From Gnomoniopsis sp. IMI 355080 (Eukaryota > Ascomycota > Sordariomycetes > Diaporthales > Gnomoniaceae), in the NCBI GenBank assembly GCA_027946555.1, contig JAPEVC010000085.1, positions 62,001 to 126,000 on the forward strand: a stretch of DNA of 64,000 bases, written 5' to 3'. Below, in pieces: positions 1 to 11,800 of the stretch. Under the pieces are notes generated by a model. The model made no database searches. It saw only the letters and a program-made list of their open reading frames with translations, and was not told the DNA's origin. Position 1 is the first letter of the stretch; the number at the start of each line of letters is the position of its first letter. Made by a program: the position numbers and the translations under genes.

Positions 1-3000
1 TTAGGGGCGGTTTGCAATTATCGACCTCGTTTAGTCATGTCGCAGAGCTGAATGCTTGTCGACAATTTTCATTGGACGAAGCGAATGAAAAAGCAAGTCT
101 TTATCTGAGTCGACGTCGAGGCCGCAGAACGTGCAACGAGAGCCTCTGAGCCTCGGTTTATCTACAACAATCATCTCACCACGAGTACGCAGGAGGCCGC
201 TACAAAGAAAAACAAAATTCCCCGAAGAATAGCCAGGAACGAGACATACGCCAAACGTCCTGAATCGGTAGCAGGAGCCCACATCTCCATCGGAAACATC
301 AGACTGGTTGCGAGCACTTTTGCCGGACATCGTGCATGGGGAGGGATACCGGCAGCTGCTTACTAGACTAGCCGCTGGCTCCAAGGCGCCGGCACTTTTC
401 GGGGAGAAAGGATGGTGTGCATGAAAAATTAACGGTATGTTTCTGAGCCGCTTGGCGTCATATATTCATCCTGACATGTCCGTGGAAGTCAAAGAGATTA
501 TGGTGATGCCAAGATGGAGTGCACTGGCCTTCCTTCGTAGCACGATACCCGCAGATTTATCTGGAGGACCACTTGCCGCGAATCAGTGCTAGTTGTGGAC
601 TGGGTCTCATTGACTGCGCTTGCTTGCATATTGCAACAGTCGTGATATCACAAAATCAAAGAACATCCTTCTTTTGCTCAGCTGCTTGTTTCATCGATTC
701 GATAGAGCTTCTTGGCGATAGGATGTGCAGTTGTCGCACCAGCAGACAAGCGCCACCAGGCACAGGGCGGGACACCGGGAAGTGCAAGGAAAGTGCCTCT
801 AGACTCTAGACTTGCAACTCTGGACGAGAGGACGAAGCGCAACTCCTGTCAGGAACATTGAATGACAATGTCGGGCTTGCCGGTAGTTGTCCGAAGGGTA
901 CATACAAGTTCAGCCTTACCAAATGATTAGATGATATCAGTGGCGCTGTTGGCGCCAAAGTTTCTTCGATGGGGCTTTCGCCAGGTGTGGCGGTGAAACA
1001 CTACATAGTACACACCTATACACTGCCCTGCCAGGCGCCCAGCTGCCCAGCGCTGCCCAGGTGAGTGTGTACCTCGTAGAGGTGGGTGGAACCCTCTATG
1101 CAGACAGGCAGAATTTATTACAGCACTCTGCTATACCCCAGGTTCCGGACTAGCCCCGCATGAATCCGGGGCGAAGCGAATCTCGGGAATGGCTATCGTC
1201 AAATCATTACGGTCAGGATCTTTTAGTGAGACCCTTTGCTTCTTGCCAGGAGTGTGGAGTCGTGAATTCGAGAGATTGGCATTCGTCGGGCAGGAACAAA
1301 AAGTCGGGAAGGCGAAAGTAACTAAACTCGAGTCATAAACTCCTAGAGTGCAGATGTCCAGTGTCGCTTACGAGTCTGGGAGCGCTGCTTGGTTGGTAGT
1401 GAGCGTCGCGACGTGGCATTCACTAGTTGTGATAGTAATAAAAGCTGCCCGATTCATGCGAGAGCGTCAGGGTAACCCAGCCAGCCCGGGGCGGGCGTTT
1501 GCTTCTAATAAGCTTCTGGAAGACTGGAATTGTCTGAAGTTGCCTGGGAGAGTCTGGGATGTCCCACGATGGAGAATCAGATGGCAGTGGACGGATAGGT
1601 AATGGCCAGCTGGAGATCGATCAATCAGGTGCGGTATCCGGTAAAATGAAGAATAAGGCAACCAATCTTTTTTCGCGATCGCATACCTCTACCTCGGACC
1701 CTCAGACAGAGTGTGGATAAACGGAGAGCAACTACGAATGCAGCACACTCCGCCTTTTGATGGCACATGCTTGTTCATGCGCCAAAGGCATGTGTTGCCT
1801 TTAGAGAAGAGAGGTTCGTTGAGCCCTGATTGTTCCTGTGAGACATGCGTCTTGCCGAGATCTGTCACCTGCAGAAGCGTGCCTTTCCAAGCTTGTGCCA
1901 AGAAAACTGGCTCGTGACGTGTGCCCCGAAATGGTCCTGCAAAAACACCGCCCAAAATCAGGTTATCACCAGCAACAACAGGTAAGGATAAGCAGTCAAA
2001 GTCGAGCTAGTCGAACTAGAATGAGCCACAGCATCTGCATGGTCTAGACTCTAATCCGTGATGCCTATCGAGAGGCACAAAAGGCCACCAAGTCACCGTG
2101 ACGATGAGATGCTTTGGGGTTCTCGACCTTAAGGACGACGACGTCTTGACATCAGAGTAGCCACATCGTACACAAGATCGTCCGACTAAGCGGCGACCGT
2201 AGGTGGTCACGCCAATCAACCGGCTAGAACGGAAGAGAAAGCGTGAGAAGGGCCAATATACTGGATAGCTTCTCCATGGCTGGCACGGGTGCACACAAAT
2301 AATTCAGTTCCTGCGGTAGTTTCTGATATGGTCGGCCTAGCCAGGCCAGTCCAGAAAGAGGAGCTCAGTATTCAGACTTTGCCCAAGAAGGGGATACCGC
2401 GCAGGGCTTGTTCCGGATTGAACGGCTTCCAGGAGTGTGTCTTGCCAAACGCATCATAGCGGCCCTTGACATCCGTGCATCGGCAAGGCAGAGTAGACCC
2501 ACTCACCCCCGTGGCTTCCGCTTGGTTTTTGGAATTCGAAAGGTGGGAAAGGCGAAGCAGCGACGACGACGTGATGGCAGACGCCAGTGTCCAAGGCCGA
2601 CAGAAGCGTTGTGATAAAAACAATTCACTGCTCCTGAGAACCTTTACTGTGCACCTCCTGCTACATCCTATGCCTTGCTCTTTTGACTTCTAGCATCCTT
2701 TCTTGATCTCTCCCTCTTCCACTGCTTTGCTTTGATATACCATCACGAATCGTCATTAACGTCCTGCATACTGGGATTCATGCCTCCAAACTTTAAGTTC
2801 AAACAAGCCTGGGCCAATAGCCAGGTCGCTGTACGACTCTAGTATACATCTGCATCGCGAAAGCCACTGGCTGTCAAGCGCCACAAGCAGTGTTGCCACG
2901 AGCTGACTCTGTCGCGCGCATTGTACAGCATCCCAGATTGCATCGCAACGGGCCCCCCGGGCCAGCAAGGAGCCGTGTGCATTGCTATTGACAGGCACAT

Positions 3001-4198
3001 GCAATCTCATCAACGAGCATTTCTCCTCTGTATCGGTTCCTGGTCGTCAGCTCAACTTCGGCGCATAAACTTTACGAGACATCCCCGGACAAGGTCACGC
3101 CTGCGGCTTATTCCCACCTAATCCCCTCAAACCAAACCCTTTTTCCGCCTGGAAGATCTGTTTCTGGGATCTGGATCAACCGCTCGGCATCCGCCCCAAG
3201 AAACATTCTCCCCTGTCGCTCCGCAACGCTTGACTTTGGCCTGATCATCGGGGTCTGCGTTGTCATCTGTTCCTAGCCGGGAAGGGGTGGCATCTCTTCT
3301 CTCTCTCTCTCCAGTACCACAGTACCCTCACTTTTCGCGTACCCTGGTCACTGTGGTACTTCGGAACTTGGATTGGAATCTGGAACCTGCTTTTTCCACG
3401 CATCATTCAGACCATCTGCGGTCCTCCAATACTTGTGGCCCCCCCAGTGTGATATCCTTTCGTGGTGTACCGACGTACATGTGCTCAGTCCACACAACCT
3501 GCGACATACATACCACTGCAGTCGGAGAGAGGTGTAACAAATCGTGATCAGCGCATAGGTATTATAATGGCTTTATGATTCAGAGTCAGGGACCCGTGAG
3601 TTGTCTTTTTTTTCTTTATCCCCCATGAGCCTGGCCTCATGCATCTTTCTTTTTCGTTTCCCTTTCTGATCCTCATTTCCGTCCTCTATTCCCACACGCT
3701 TTTGACCGTCTTTTTCGGTTTACAACGTCATCTCCTCTTCCCGCTCTTCATGCTCTGGGATTCTCCTGCTTCACGTCCGCCTCGTCCCACTGAGTCGGGG
3801 GACCGCTAGGCTGCGCTCGTTCCACAGCAAGGCTGCCTGTGTCCAAGCAATCCATACCAGTTCTTATCCTTGATGCCCTAGGAGGTTTCTCCTGCCATCG
3901 CATCCTTACTCGGGCTGCCACAAGGCCTGGACTTTGACATCGAGATACACCCTCAAACCATACGCATCGATTCGTCGTATTGCACCGTGCACTTGTGCCC
4001 AATCCATATAGGGTCCTTGAGCCGCCATCATGTCGGATCAGGCACGTCTAGAGTTAATACAACAGTCTTATTTTGACGGCACTCCAGCTGCTTCTTCTTG
4101 TTGGTCGCACTTTTCGTGCTTGTTGTTTCTTCTTTTATAAAACTCGCCAATGCCCATGTTTATTACTGGACAAGCCAGTTCTAACTAATTATTCGAAA
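1..4198. other. gene-poor left flank and arrestin promoter/leader
   Basis: I see no gene that can be supported here. Open frames are short (at most 117 codons) and show no recognisable family. The longest, on the minus strand at 31-384, has one CxxC pair (RCTFCG) and nothing else. From about 3600 to 3780 the plus strand is strongly pyrimidine-rich (runs of T, C and TTTC), which is typical of the promoter or 5' leader of a highly transcribed fungal gene and fits the arrestin gene downstream. A short upstream frame begins at an ATG at 4030 in a good context (GCCGCCATC before the ATG) and could be a first exon or an upstream ORF of that gene. Confidence 0.5.
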
Positions 4199-7100
4199 AT
4201 GTCTACAGCTCTACAATCCCGCCAACCTGAGCAGCTACCTTATTTTTACTCGTCGCGAGGGACCGTTTACTACACACCACCTCGGAACCCCGCAGAACGG
4301 CGCGCCCGCCGTGCTGCAGCCGCACAGCCGAGCCTACCTGCACCACACATTGGCCCCCGTCAACGCCGCCCCCACTCAATACATATTGTTTCATACCCGT
4401 CCGGCTTTGTCCCTCACGACTTACGACCCAAGACAGCATCTAGAGACCTCGAGAGGCAACGCCGAAGAGAAGAAGAACGAAGAAAAAAAGAAGACAAGAA
4501 GAAGGAGGAGGAGGAGAGGCAAAAAAAGCAACGTGAACAAGAAGAGCAGACTAGAAATCGTATGAGCAGCCAAAATCAGGTCAAGAGGCGATCCCTCACG
4601 CAGTCGATCTCCAACAAGCTCAAGGCTGCTTTTCAACCCAACGAACCGCAACGATCCACTGGGCCGGAGGGTGCTACGACTGCAGCATCTCGGGAGCAAG
4701 CGAGAACACGAGTGCGACCAGTCAGCTGGCTGAGTGTTACGAGCCGGATCTCGAGAACAGAGGACAGTATCGTCGGAGAAGATCTCACGCCGGAGACCTC
4801 AGAGTCTTCCCGGACGCCGAGCGCTGCGACACAACACTCTGAGGCCGCCTCCCGGCGTTCTACCGTTTCTCCCTACACCGGCTTTGCGGCATTAGCTACC
4901 GCTTCGGAGCAACAGTCTCGTCCAAGCACTGCCGCAAATTATTCACAAACTCGTCCAACTACTGCTGCGAATTATTCACAGACTCGTCCGACTACTGCTG
5001 TGAATTATCCAGGCGTGTCTGGTCCTTCCACGCGGCCACACACCGCCAGGTCACTGGCTACACGGCCTGCAGCGCCTTCGGAGTCAGCAACAATGGATAC
5101 CTTGAATCGGAATTCAAGCTTGGCTGTGGGGGGCAATCCTCATAGGAATAGCTTCATGTCTGTGAGGTCAGCCAAGAACGTTGTCAGCAGCTCGATACAA
5201 GAAGTCCAGCAGCCAAAGCCGGTCGCCTCTGGTAGTGGTCTGTCCTGCACTATTCTCCTCGCCGAACCAAATGTCTTTCTGACGGGTTTCGATCATGACG
5301 GTCACACAAGACATGAGAGTCACAATTCGACGGCGCTACTTCGTGGCAAGCTTCAGCTCAATGTCTCCAAAAACACTAAAGTCAAGTCTATCACATTGAA
5401 GCTTTTGGGGAAGGCTCGTACGGAATGGCCCGAGGGGATTCCACCACTTAAAGTCGACATGTACGAGGAAGAATCTTTGCGAACGCAGGCTTTGACGTTC
5501 TTCCATGCTATGCATGATGGCTGGGAGACGGAATTTGGCAATCAGTGCACCTATACGCTCAAGGGCAACAACTCGAGCTCAAACCTGACCAGACCGACGA
5601 CAAGCCCAAGGGATTCAATTGCTTCGCTTCAACTTGGAGGTCGGCAGCGAGCGAATATGAGCGCCAAGGAACTGAAGAAATTGTCCCTTCGCTCGGTCGA
5701 GTCCAGGAGCTTCGGTAAGGGCGAGTCTCCGGCGGCAAACCAGATGCAGGCAAAAGGTTTCAAGGTGTTTTACCCCGGTACATACGAGTACTCATTTGAA
5801 CTTCCTATCGACCACCACCAACTTGAGAGCATTAAATTGCAGTATGGCTCGGTCAAATGGGAGCTTGAGACAACCATTGAGCGCACGGGTGCCTTCAAAC
5901 CCAACTTGCACGGTACCAAAGAGGTGAACATTGTGCGAGTGCCAGATCAAATGTCCTTGGAGACCTCGGAGCCCATTTCCATTTCTCGTCAATGGGAGGA
6001 TCAGCTTCACTATGACATTATGATTTCTGGAAAGTCTTTCCCCATTGGCGCCAAAATTCCAATCGCTTTCAAGCTCACGCCGCTAGCCAAGGTACAAGTA
6101 CACAAGGTGAAAATATTCGTCACCGAGTCGATTGAATACTGGACCAATGACCGCAAGGTTACAAGAAAGGATCCCGGAAGGAAGATATTGCTGCTCGAGA
6201 AGGCCGCGGGCAAGCCGCTCGATAAACAATACCAATCGAGCGAGTTCCGCATTATCAGTGGCGGTGAATTGTCTCCCGACGAGCGATTCCAGGCTCGTGA
6301 AACAGCCGCTCGCAGGCGGACCATTGAGGCATCTCGCTCGGGGAGCGCCCCCCAGCCTCTGCCCGAGCCCACCGAGAACTTGCTTGGTGATTTGGATTTG
6401 GGTTTAGAGACGTACTGGGGATCCACCGAAATGGAGATGAGTGTTCAGATGCCGACGTGTGAGATGATGGCCAAGGACAAGTCGCTGCGGATGAACCCCG
6501 ACTGCAGCTGGAAAAATGTCAATGTGTACCACTGGATGAAGATCGTCATGCGAATCTCACGCCTGGATCCTGACGACCCAGCTGGCAAGCGGCGTCGCCA
6601 CTTCGAAATCAGCATCGACTCACCTTTCACCGTCCTCAACTGCCGTGCCACACAGGCCAATACCGCATTGCCTAGGTACAACAGCCCAGAGATGGCCGGT
6701 GACTATCGCACCCAAACATCTTGTGGATGCCCGGATGCGCGAATTCTCGGAACCAGTGGAGGCACACCGGAGAACACAAGCGGCACCTTAGTCGACAACG
6801 CCGCCCTGCCCATGCCACCTCAGGCAGCCCATCTGCACACTGCATCCCAGGGTATCAGCGGGCACTCAAGAACAGACTCGTCTAGTCCGCCTACGACGAC
6901 GACGGCGAGCTCCTCCGCTTCTGGAGCCAACAATACGGGAGCCAACACCCCGGCGCCGTCCTCTGCAAACCCGCTACAGCGAGTTCGAGAACAGGACGCA
7001 GCCGCCCGCCCGATTCACCTCATCCGCTACCCATCGTTCGATCCCCCGCCCTTCCATGCCGACGAAGCACCACCGCCCATGCCTACGCCACCGCCCAATT

Positions 7101-7567
7101 ACGACATTGTTGTCGGCACGCCAAGCGTCGATGGCATGGCGGATTACTTCAAGCGGCTGTCGTACTTTGAGGATCCCGCGCAGGCACAAGCGCAAGCGCA
7201 GGCGCCACCACCGTCGGCCGAGTACTTCGCCTCAGGTGCTGCCGGGCCCGGTGTCGAAGCCAGTAGCTCCTCGTCACCGCAGGCTGAGGATGACGGCGAC
7301 GATACAGAGACTGAAGATGTTGAGTCTGACGACTCGGATTCAGATCGCAGGCCGGCGCGGACCGTCAGCCGCGCGGGGACGGTGAATGTAGCGAATCCAA
7401 GGACGCCAGGTGGGCGGCTCATGCCGAGTCGGAGCTTTGAGATTGAGAGGCCTGCCACCGACTTTACGCTGAACATGGCGGGGGTGGTGAGGCGGGAAGG
7501 AAGAGGAGGTGGTGATTCCAATGCGGCAAGGGGTGCAGGCTCTGCGAACACGCCTCGTGTCAGATAA
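4199..7567 (+). CDS. alpha-arrestin (ART family, Aly1/Aly2-like), ubiquitin-ligase adaptor
   Basis: Protein of 1122 residues in one open frame from the ATG at 4199. An arrestin N-domain starts near residue 348 (LLRGKLQLNVSK, later WPEGIPP) and an arrestin C-domain near residue 593 (LHYDIMISGKSFPIGAKIP). A PPxY motif (PPNY, residues 965-968) lies in the long disordered tail. Family knowledge: such arrestins recruit an Rsp5/NEDD4-type ubiquitin ligase through PPxY to plasma-membrane transporters for endocytosis. The WPEGIPP signature is most like yeast Aly1/Aly2. The first 160 residues contain a charged K/E/R stretch and low-complexity sequence. The start is uncertain: the frame is open from 4073, and a CTAAC branch point followed by CTACAG at 4203-4208 could be an intron end, giving a start at 4030 with a six-residue first exon (MSDQA plus a split codon), although that donor (GTCTAG) is weak. 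Product call firm, start less so. Confidence 0.88.
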   Translation: MSTALQSRQPEQLPYFYSSRGTVYYTPPRNPAERRARRAAAAQPSLPAPHIGPRQRRPHSIHIVSYPSGFVPHDLRPKTASRDLERQRRREEERRKKEDKKKEEEERQKKQREQEEQTRNRMSSQNQVKRRSLTQSISNKLKAAFQPNEPQRSTGPEGATTAASREQARTRVRPVSWLSVTSRISRTEDSIVGEDLTPETSESSRTPSAATQHSEAASRRSTVSPYTGFAALATASEQQSRPSTAANYSQTRPTTAANYSQTRPTTAVNYPGVSGPSTRPHTARSLATRPAAPSESATMDTLNRNSSLAVGGNPHRNSFMSVRSAKNVVSSSIQEVQQPKPVASGSGLSCTILLAEPNVFLTGFDHDGHTRHESHNSTALLRGKLQLNVSKNTKVKSITLKLLGKARTEWPEGIPPLKVDMYEEESLRTQALTFFHAMHDGWETEFGNQCTYTLKGNNSSSNLTRPTTSPRDSIASLQLGGRQRANMSAKELKKLSLRSVESRSFGKGESPAANQMQAKGFKVFYPGTYEYSFELPIDHHQLESIKLQYGSVKWELETTIERTGAFKPNLHGTKEVNIVRVPDQMSLETSEPISISRQWEDQLHYDIMISGKSFPIGAKIPIAFKLTPLAKVQVHKVKIFVTESIEYWTNDRKVTRKDPGRKILLLEKAAGKPLDKQYQSSEFRIISGGELSPDERFQARETAARRRTIEASRSGSAPQPLPEPTENLLGDLDLGLETYWGSTEMEMSVQMPTCEMMAKDKSLRMNPDCSWKNVNVYHWMKIVMRISRLDPDDPAGKRRRHFEISIDSPFTVLNCRATQANTALPRYNSPEMAGDYRTQTSCGCPDARILGTSGGTPENTSGTLVDNAALPMPPQAAHLHTASQGISGHSRTDSSSPPTTTTASSSASGANNTGANTPAPSSANPLQRVREQDAAARPIHLIRYPSFDPPPFHADEAPPPMPTPPPNYDIVVGTPSVDGMADYFKRLSYFEDPAQAQAQAQAPPPSAEYFASGAAGPGVEASSSSSPQAEDDGDDTETEDVESDDSDSDRRPARTVSRAGTVNVANPRTPGGRLMPSRSFEIERPATDFTLNMAGVVRREGRGGGDSNAARGAGSANTPRVR

Positions 7568-8827
7568 GGAAAAAAACATGAGAATAAGAGGAATTTGGAT
7601 ATGAGACCCGATGAATTGATACCATGGGGGAATTTGTGCTTGATACCGTCGATACCACTGTTGCGAACAAGGTACATAAATATATATACACGTGGCGACG
7701 GGTTATTTGAAAAAGCATGGCTTGGTTGGCGCGGTTCTTTTGTTCTTTCACAGTGGGAGGCCGCGATCTTTGATGATCAAGCGACGGCGTGCATATCGAA
7801 ATTAGCATCAGCATCTTTACAATGGCATAATTCTCTGATACCTTCCTCGAGCACGTTACCCCGGTGCTCCTGTTGGCTTGCTTGGTTTTGAACCTCGTGC
7901 CTTTGGGACAGCAGTACTGACGAGAACAGGATACTAACTGGCTCTCCCATCCCACTTCTGAATGCAAAGGGAAGCTCGGTCCTATGAAGGTATGCTTACC
8001 TAGGTATACGTGTTAGGTCAGTCGATGGTGATGGGGTGAGTACTTGAGTACTGTACCTACCTAGGTATCAAGCTAGGTATCTGCCTCCATACCTACCTAC
8101 CTACCTACCTACCTAAGTAGCCCGCGGGTAGGGACAAGATAGTATGGTCTATAAACATGCACTTGCTACATTCGATAATTAATAGCATTGACATTCTCAT
8201 TTATGCTATTTACGAAGCCCGTTGGATGCGAGCGAGTTGACAGAGCCAACATTCATGCAAGGCATTATTAGGCTCCCCGAACGTCTAAACCAGAGGTCGG
8301 GAGTATCGCCCAATTAGAACGTTCCGGCGCTCAGCTTACCCATGCATGCGTCCACACTACCTCAAGGAGGCGAGGAGGCGAGTGGCTATGAAGTACGGAA
8401 TACAGCTGATAAGCGCCCGCCTGTCAGACTGTGTGGTTCTGCCTGTTCCAGAGTTGTCATCTCGCAAGAGGTCTATCCTGCCTGTTACACCACAGCCCCG
8501 CAGCTTGACACATCCAGCTTGTTGATGATCTCTTGTTTCCTTCCTCACGACTGACTGGATCCCCTATTCTTTGCACTAATCTTCTGCCCTGGTGAAAATT
8601 GTCGGAAGACCATCTGTCATCTCCACAAGTCGCGTTGAGGTAGGATTGTCGGGCTGTGAAAGGAATACGCGGACAACGTTGGAGAATCGTTCTTCGGAAC
8701 TACGTCCTCCATACCGATTGCACCTCAGGTATATGGCCATCAAAGCCCTAAGCTCTTTTCGACACAACAGCCGAGCTGAATTTAACTGGTTTGCCTGTGC
8801 AGTTCCCACCTAGGTCACCATCCCGAG
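7568..8827. other. intergenic, with ACCT repeats
   Basis: No gene supported. It holds the probable 3' end of the arrestin transcript (AT-rich, ATATATAT near 7680) and, at about 7998-8120, a cluster of ACCTAGGT-type motifs ending in an uninterrupted (CTAC)n tract at about 8090-8115. The right part should contain the promoter of the NACHT gene. Confidence 0.55.
8090..8115. repeat. tetranucleotide microsatellite (ACCT)n
   Basis: About six uninterrupted copies of the tetranucleotide CTAC (equivalently ACCT), next to dispersed ACCTAGGT motifs. It may have grown by slippage from those motifs. Confidence 0.8.
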
Positions 8828-11800
8828 ATGAGCCAGGTGGACAACGGTCGTCGCACCTGGAGAGTTCGTGGTGTGCCACGAGATTTCGACAAGAGCAGAT
8901 TGACCCTTGCCCTTCAGCAACACCCAGACCTGCAATGCCAGATCGTAGAAACATGTGGGAGTGGCGAGACTCATGACAACGGCGTACGGATTTATACCCT
9001 TGCACCCGATCTCCGACCCCAAGAGCAGGTCGCGACCATCCGCTTCGACAACCTCCCCTTGAAGCTACGAACACTCGGCTCGAGTCGCCGGTTGGGTATT
9101 AACATCGAAATTTACCCCGAAAACAACTGGAGGTCACACAGGCAAGTGGGAGACTCCTCAGAGACGGTAACCATTACGCTTGATGAACGCTTCGACGGCA
9201 TTACACCACTCATCTCGCCCTCCGCCGGTGAGGAGCATCGACTTGGTGTGCTTGCTGTCTCTGGATTAGGCAGTCACCCTTTTGGATCCTTCGTTAACAA
9301 AGAGGATGCGAATATGTGGTTGGCGGATGACCTCCCCAAAGATCTGCCTACCGCCAGAGTAATGATCTATGGCTACGAGAGCAGGCTTCAGGGTAACAAC
9401 AGTGTCATGCAACTCGATGATCTGGCCAATTCTTTGAGGATTGTTCTGAGGCAGCTACTAGAATCCGAAGACAGCAAGTCGATCCTTCTCATCGGTCACA
9501 GCCTCGGCGGGCTACTGATCAAAGAGGCTTTGGTCAGCATCAGCGAGTCGGACGTTTCAGGGCTACTCAACAGATTACTCGCAGTATTGTTCTTCGGCGC
9601 TCCTCATGATGGCATGGACATTGGATCGCTTATCCCCATGGTTAAGGATCAGCCGAATCGGTTCCTCCTCGAGTCACTCAACGTTACGCACTCCCAGATT
9701 TTGTTCCTTCAGAAACGACAGTTCGGGAAGGTCTTGGAGCGCACACAATGCCAGTGTTTTTGCTTCTACGAAACGGAATTGTCACCCACGGCAGCTATAG
9801 TAAGAATCCACTTCCTTCACTGCTGCAAATAACTATTAATACTGTTGTAGGATCCAGCAACGGGACGTTACAAGATGGGCGGCACACCTCAAATTCTCGT
9901 AAGCCGGACGTCTGCAACCAGCTGCTTGTCTCCCAATGTTTCCTCAGAACACTCGGTGCCCATTTCTCGCACACACTCGGGCATAGTAAAGTTCGCAGCT
10001 CACGATTCCGAATATCGCGACAAGGTTGCCTGCTTTCTCAGACGGATTCAAAGATCGTCCACTAGCCACAGCACTCTCAATACAGGGACCCAGCCACTGC
10101 AGATGAGGAGGCCATCACAGCCCGGAAATCTAGTTTGCGTTCCGAAAATTTCATCGAAGGATGGGTCACAGCCCGCCAGAGGAGTGAAGAGACCTGCAGA
10201 CGAGATATTACCAGCTCCCACAACGAAGCGATCTCGGGCTGACAGCCAGTCAGCGATACCGCAAGCAGGACCCGAGTCTGCCGACCTGCACGGGCAAACC
10301 GAATTGGCGAAACTCAGAATACCACTCGTAGAACAGCTCTATTTCTCCAAGATTGACGAGCGCCTAACGCACCTGACACCTGCCCAAGGAACAACCTGCC
10401 GCTGGTTCCTCACGAAGCCCGAGTATGAATCTTGGCACGACCAATCTCAACGCTCAGACCACCACGGATTCCTATGGATTAAAGGCAATCCGGGCACCGG
10501 AAAGTCAACTCTGATGAAATTCCTCTTCGGGGTGGCCAAGGAAAACGCAGCGCGGGATCGGTCGCAAATTACGCTATCATTCTTCTTCCTTGCGCGGGGC
10601 ACATTTGAGGAGAAGACTGTCACTGGTCTATACCGCTCTCTTCTCCATCAGCTATTTGAAAAAGCCCCCGAGTTGCAAGCCAGTCTGGAGTGGATGACCA
10701 CAGATGGCGTCAGGCTCGTCCAGCGGGAAGGATGGAGCGAGGAGACGTTGAAGCAGACGTTGACGCATGCTGTGCGGAGGCTTGGGCATCGATCTTTGAC
10801 AGTATTCGTTGATGCCCTGGACGAGTGCGAAGTGAAACAGGTCGAGGGCATGGTCACCTTTTTCGAGGATCTGTGCGATGTCGCATTAGAGTCGAAAGCT
10901 CTGTTGAAGATTTGCTTCTCTAGTCGGCATTATCCGACAGTTCTCATTCAGGCCGGCATTGAACTCACTCTTGAGGACGAAGTCGGACATACAGAAGACA
11001 TCCAGAAATTCGTCAAGTCAAAATTGAGGCTGGGAAAGTCGAAGCAAGCTGATTCGCTCAGGGCCGAGATCCTTGAGAAATCTTCCGGAATTTTCCTCTG
11101 GGTTGTCTTGGTTCTTGATATACTCAACTCTCAATATCCTAGCGCGTCTATTTCTGTCAAGAAAATTCGCGAACATCTCTCCGAAATTCCACCAAAACTG
11201 AACGATCTGTTTCAGATGATCCTTACCCGGGATGGACATAATCTCGAACAGCTAGAGCTCTGCCTCAAATGGGTGTTGTTCGCTGCTCGTCCTCTGAAGC
11301 CAGAGGAGCTCTACTTCGCCATACAGTATGGCTCCGACAGAGGATGCTCGGGCTTCTGGGACCAAGAGGATGTGAGCCTGGACAGCATGAAGACTTTTGT
11401 GAGAAGTTCCTCCAAAGGCTTAGCTGAAGTCACGCGGAACAAAGCTTCCCTCGTCCAGCTCATTCACGAGTCCGTTCGGGATTTCTTGCTTGGCAGATAC
11501 AACGGTCAATGGTCTGGCCAAGTTGGTACCTTCGAGGGTCATAGCCACGAAGCTTTGAGAGACTGCTGCTCTGCCCAGCTGAACACTTCGATCAGCCAGA
11601 ACATTGAGATACCTGAGCCTCTACCAAAGGCATCCGAAGCAGCGCAGCTACGAACGGCTATTAACTTGAAGTTCCCCTTCCTCGAGTACTCTGTCTCCAA
11701 TGTTCTTTATCATGCCAATGGCGCTCAGCGAAGCGGCATACAGCAAGAGCAATTTCTAGCCGGATTTTCCCTCGCTCGATGGACATTCCTCAACAACGTT

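Noticed and set aside
7144..7677. Minus-strand frame of 177 codons over the arrestin tail
   Set aside because: Antisense shadow of the disordered C-terminus; no domain and no start context.
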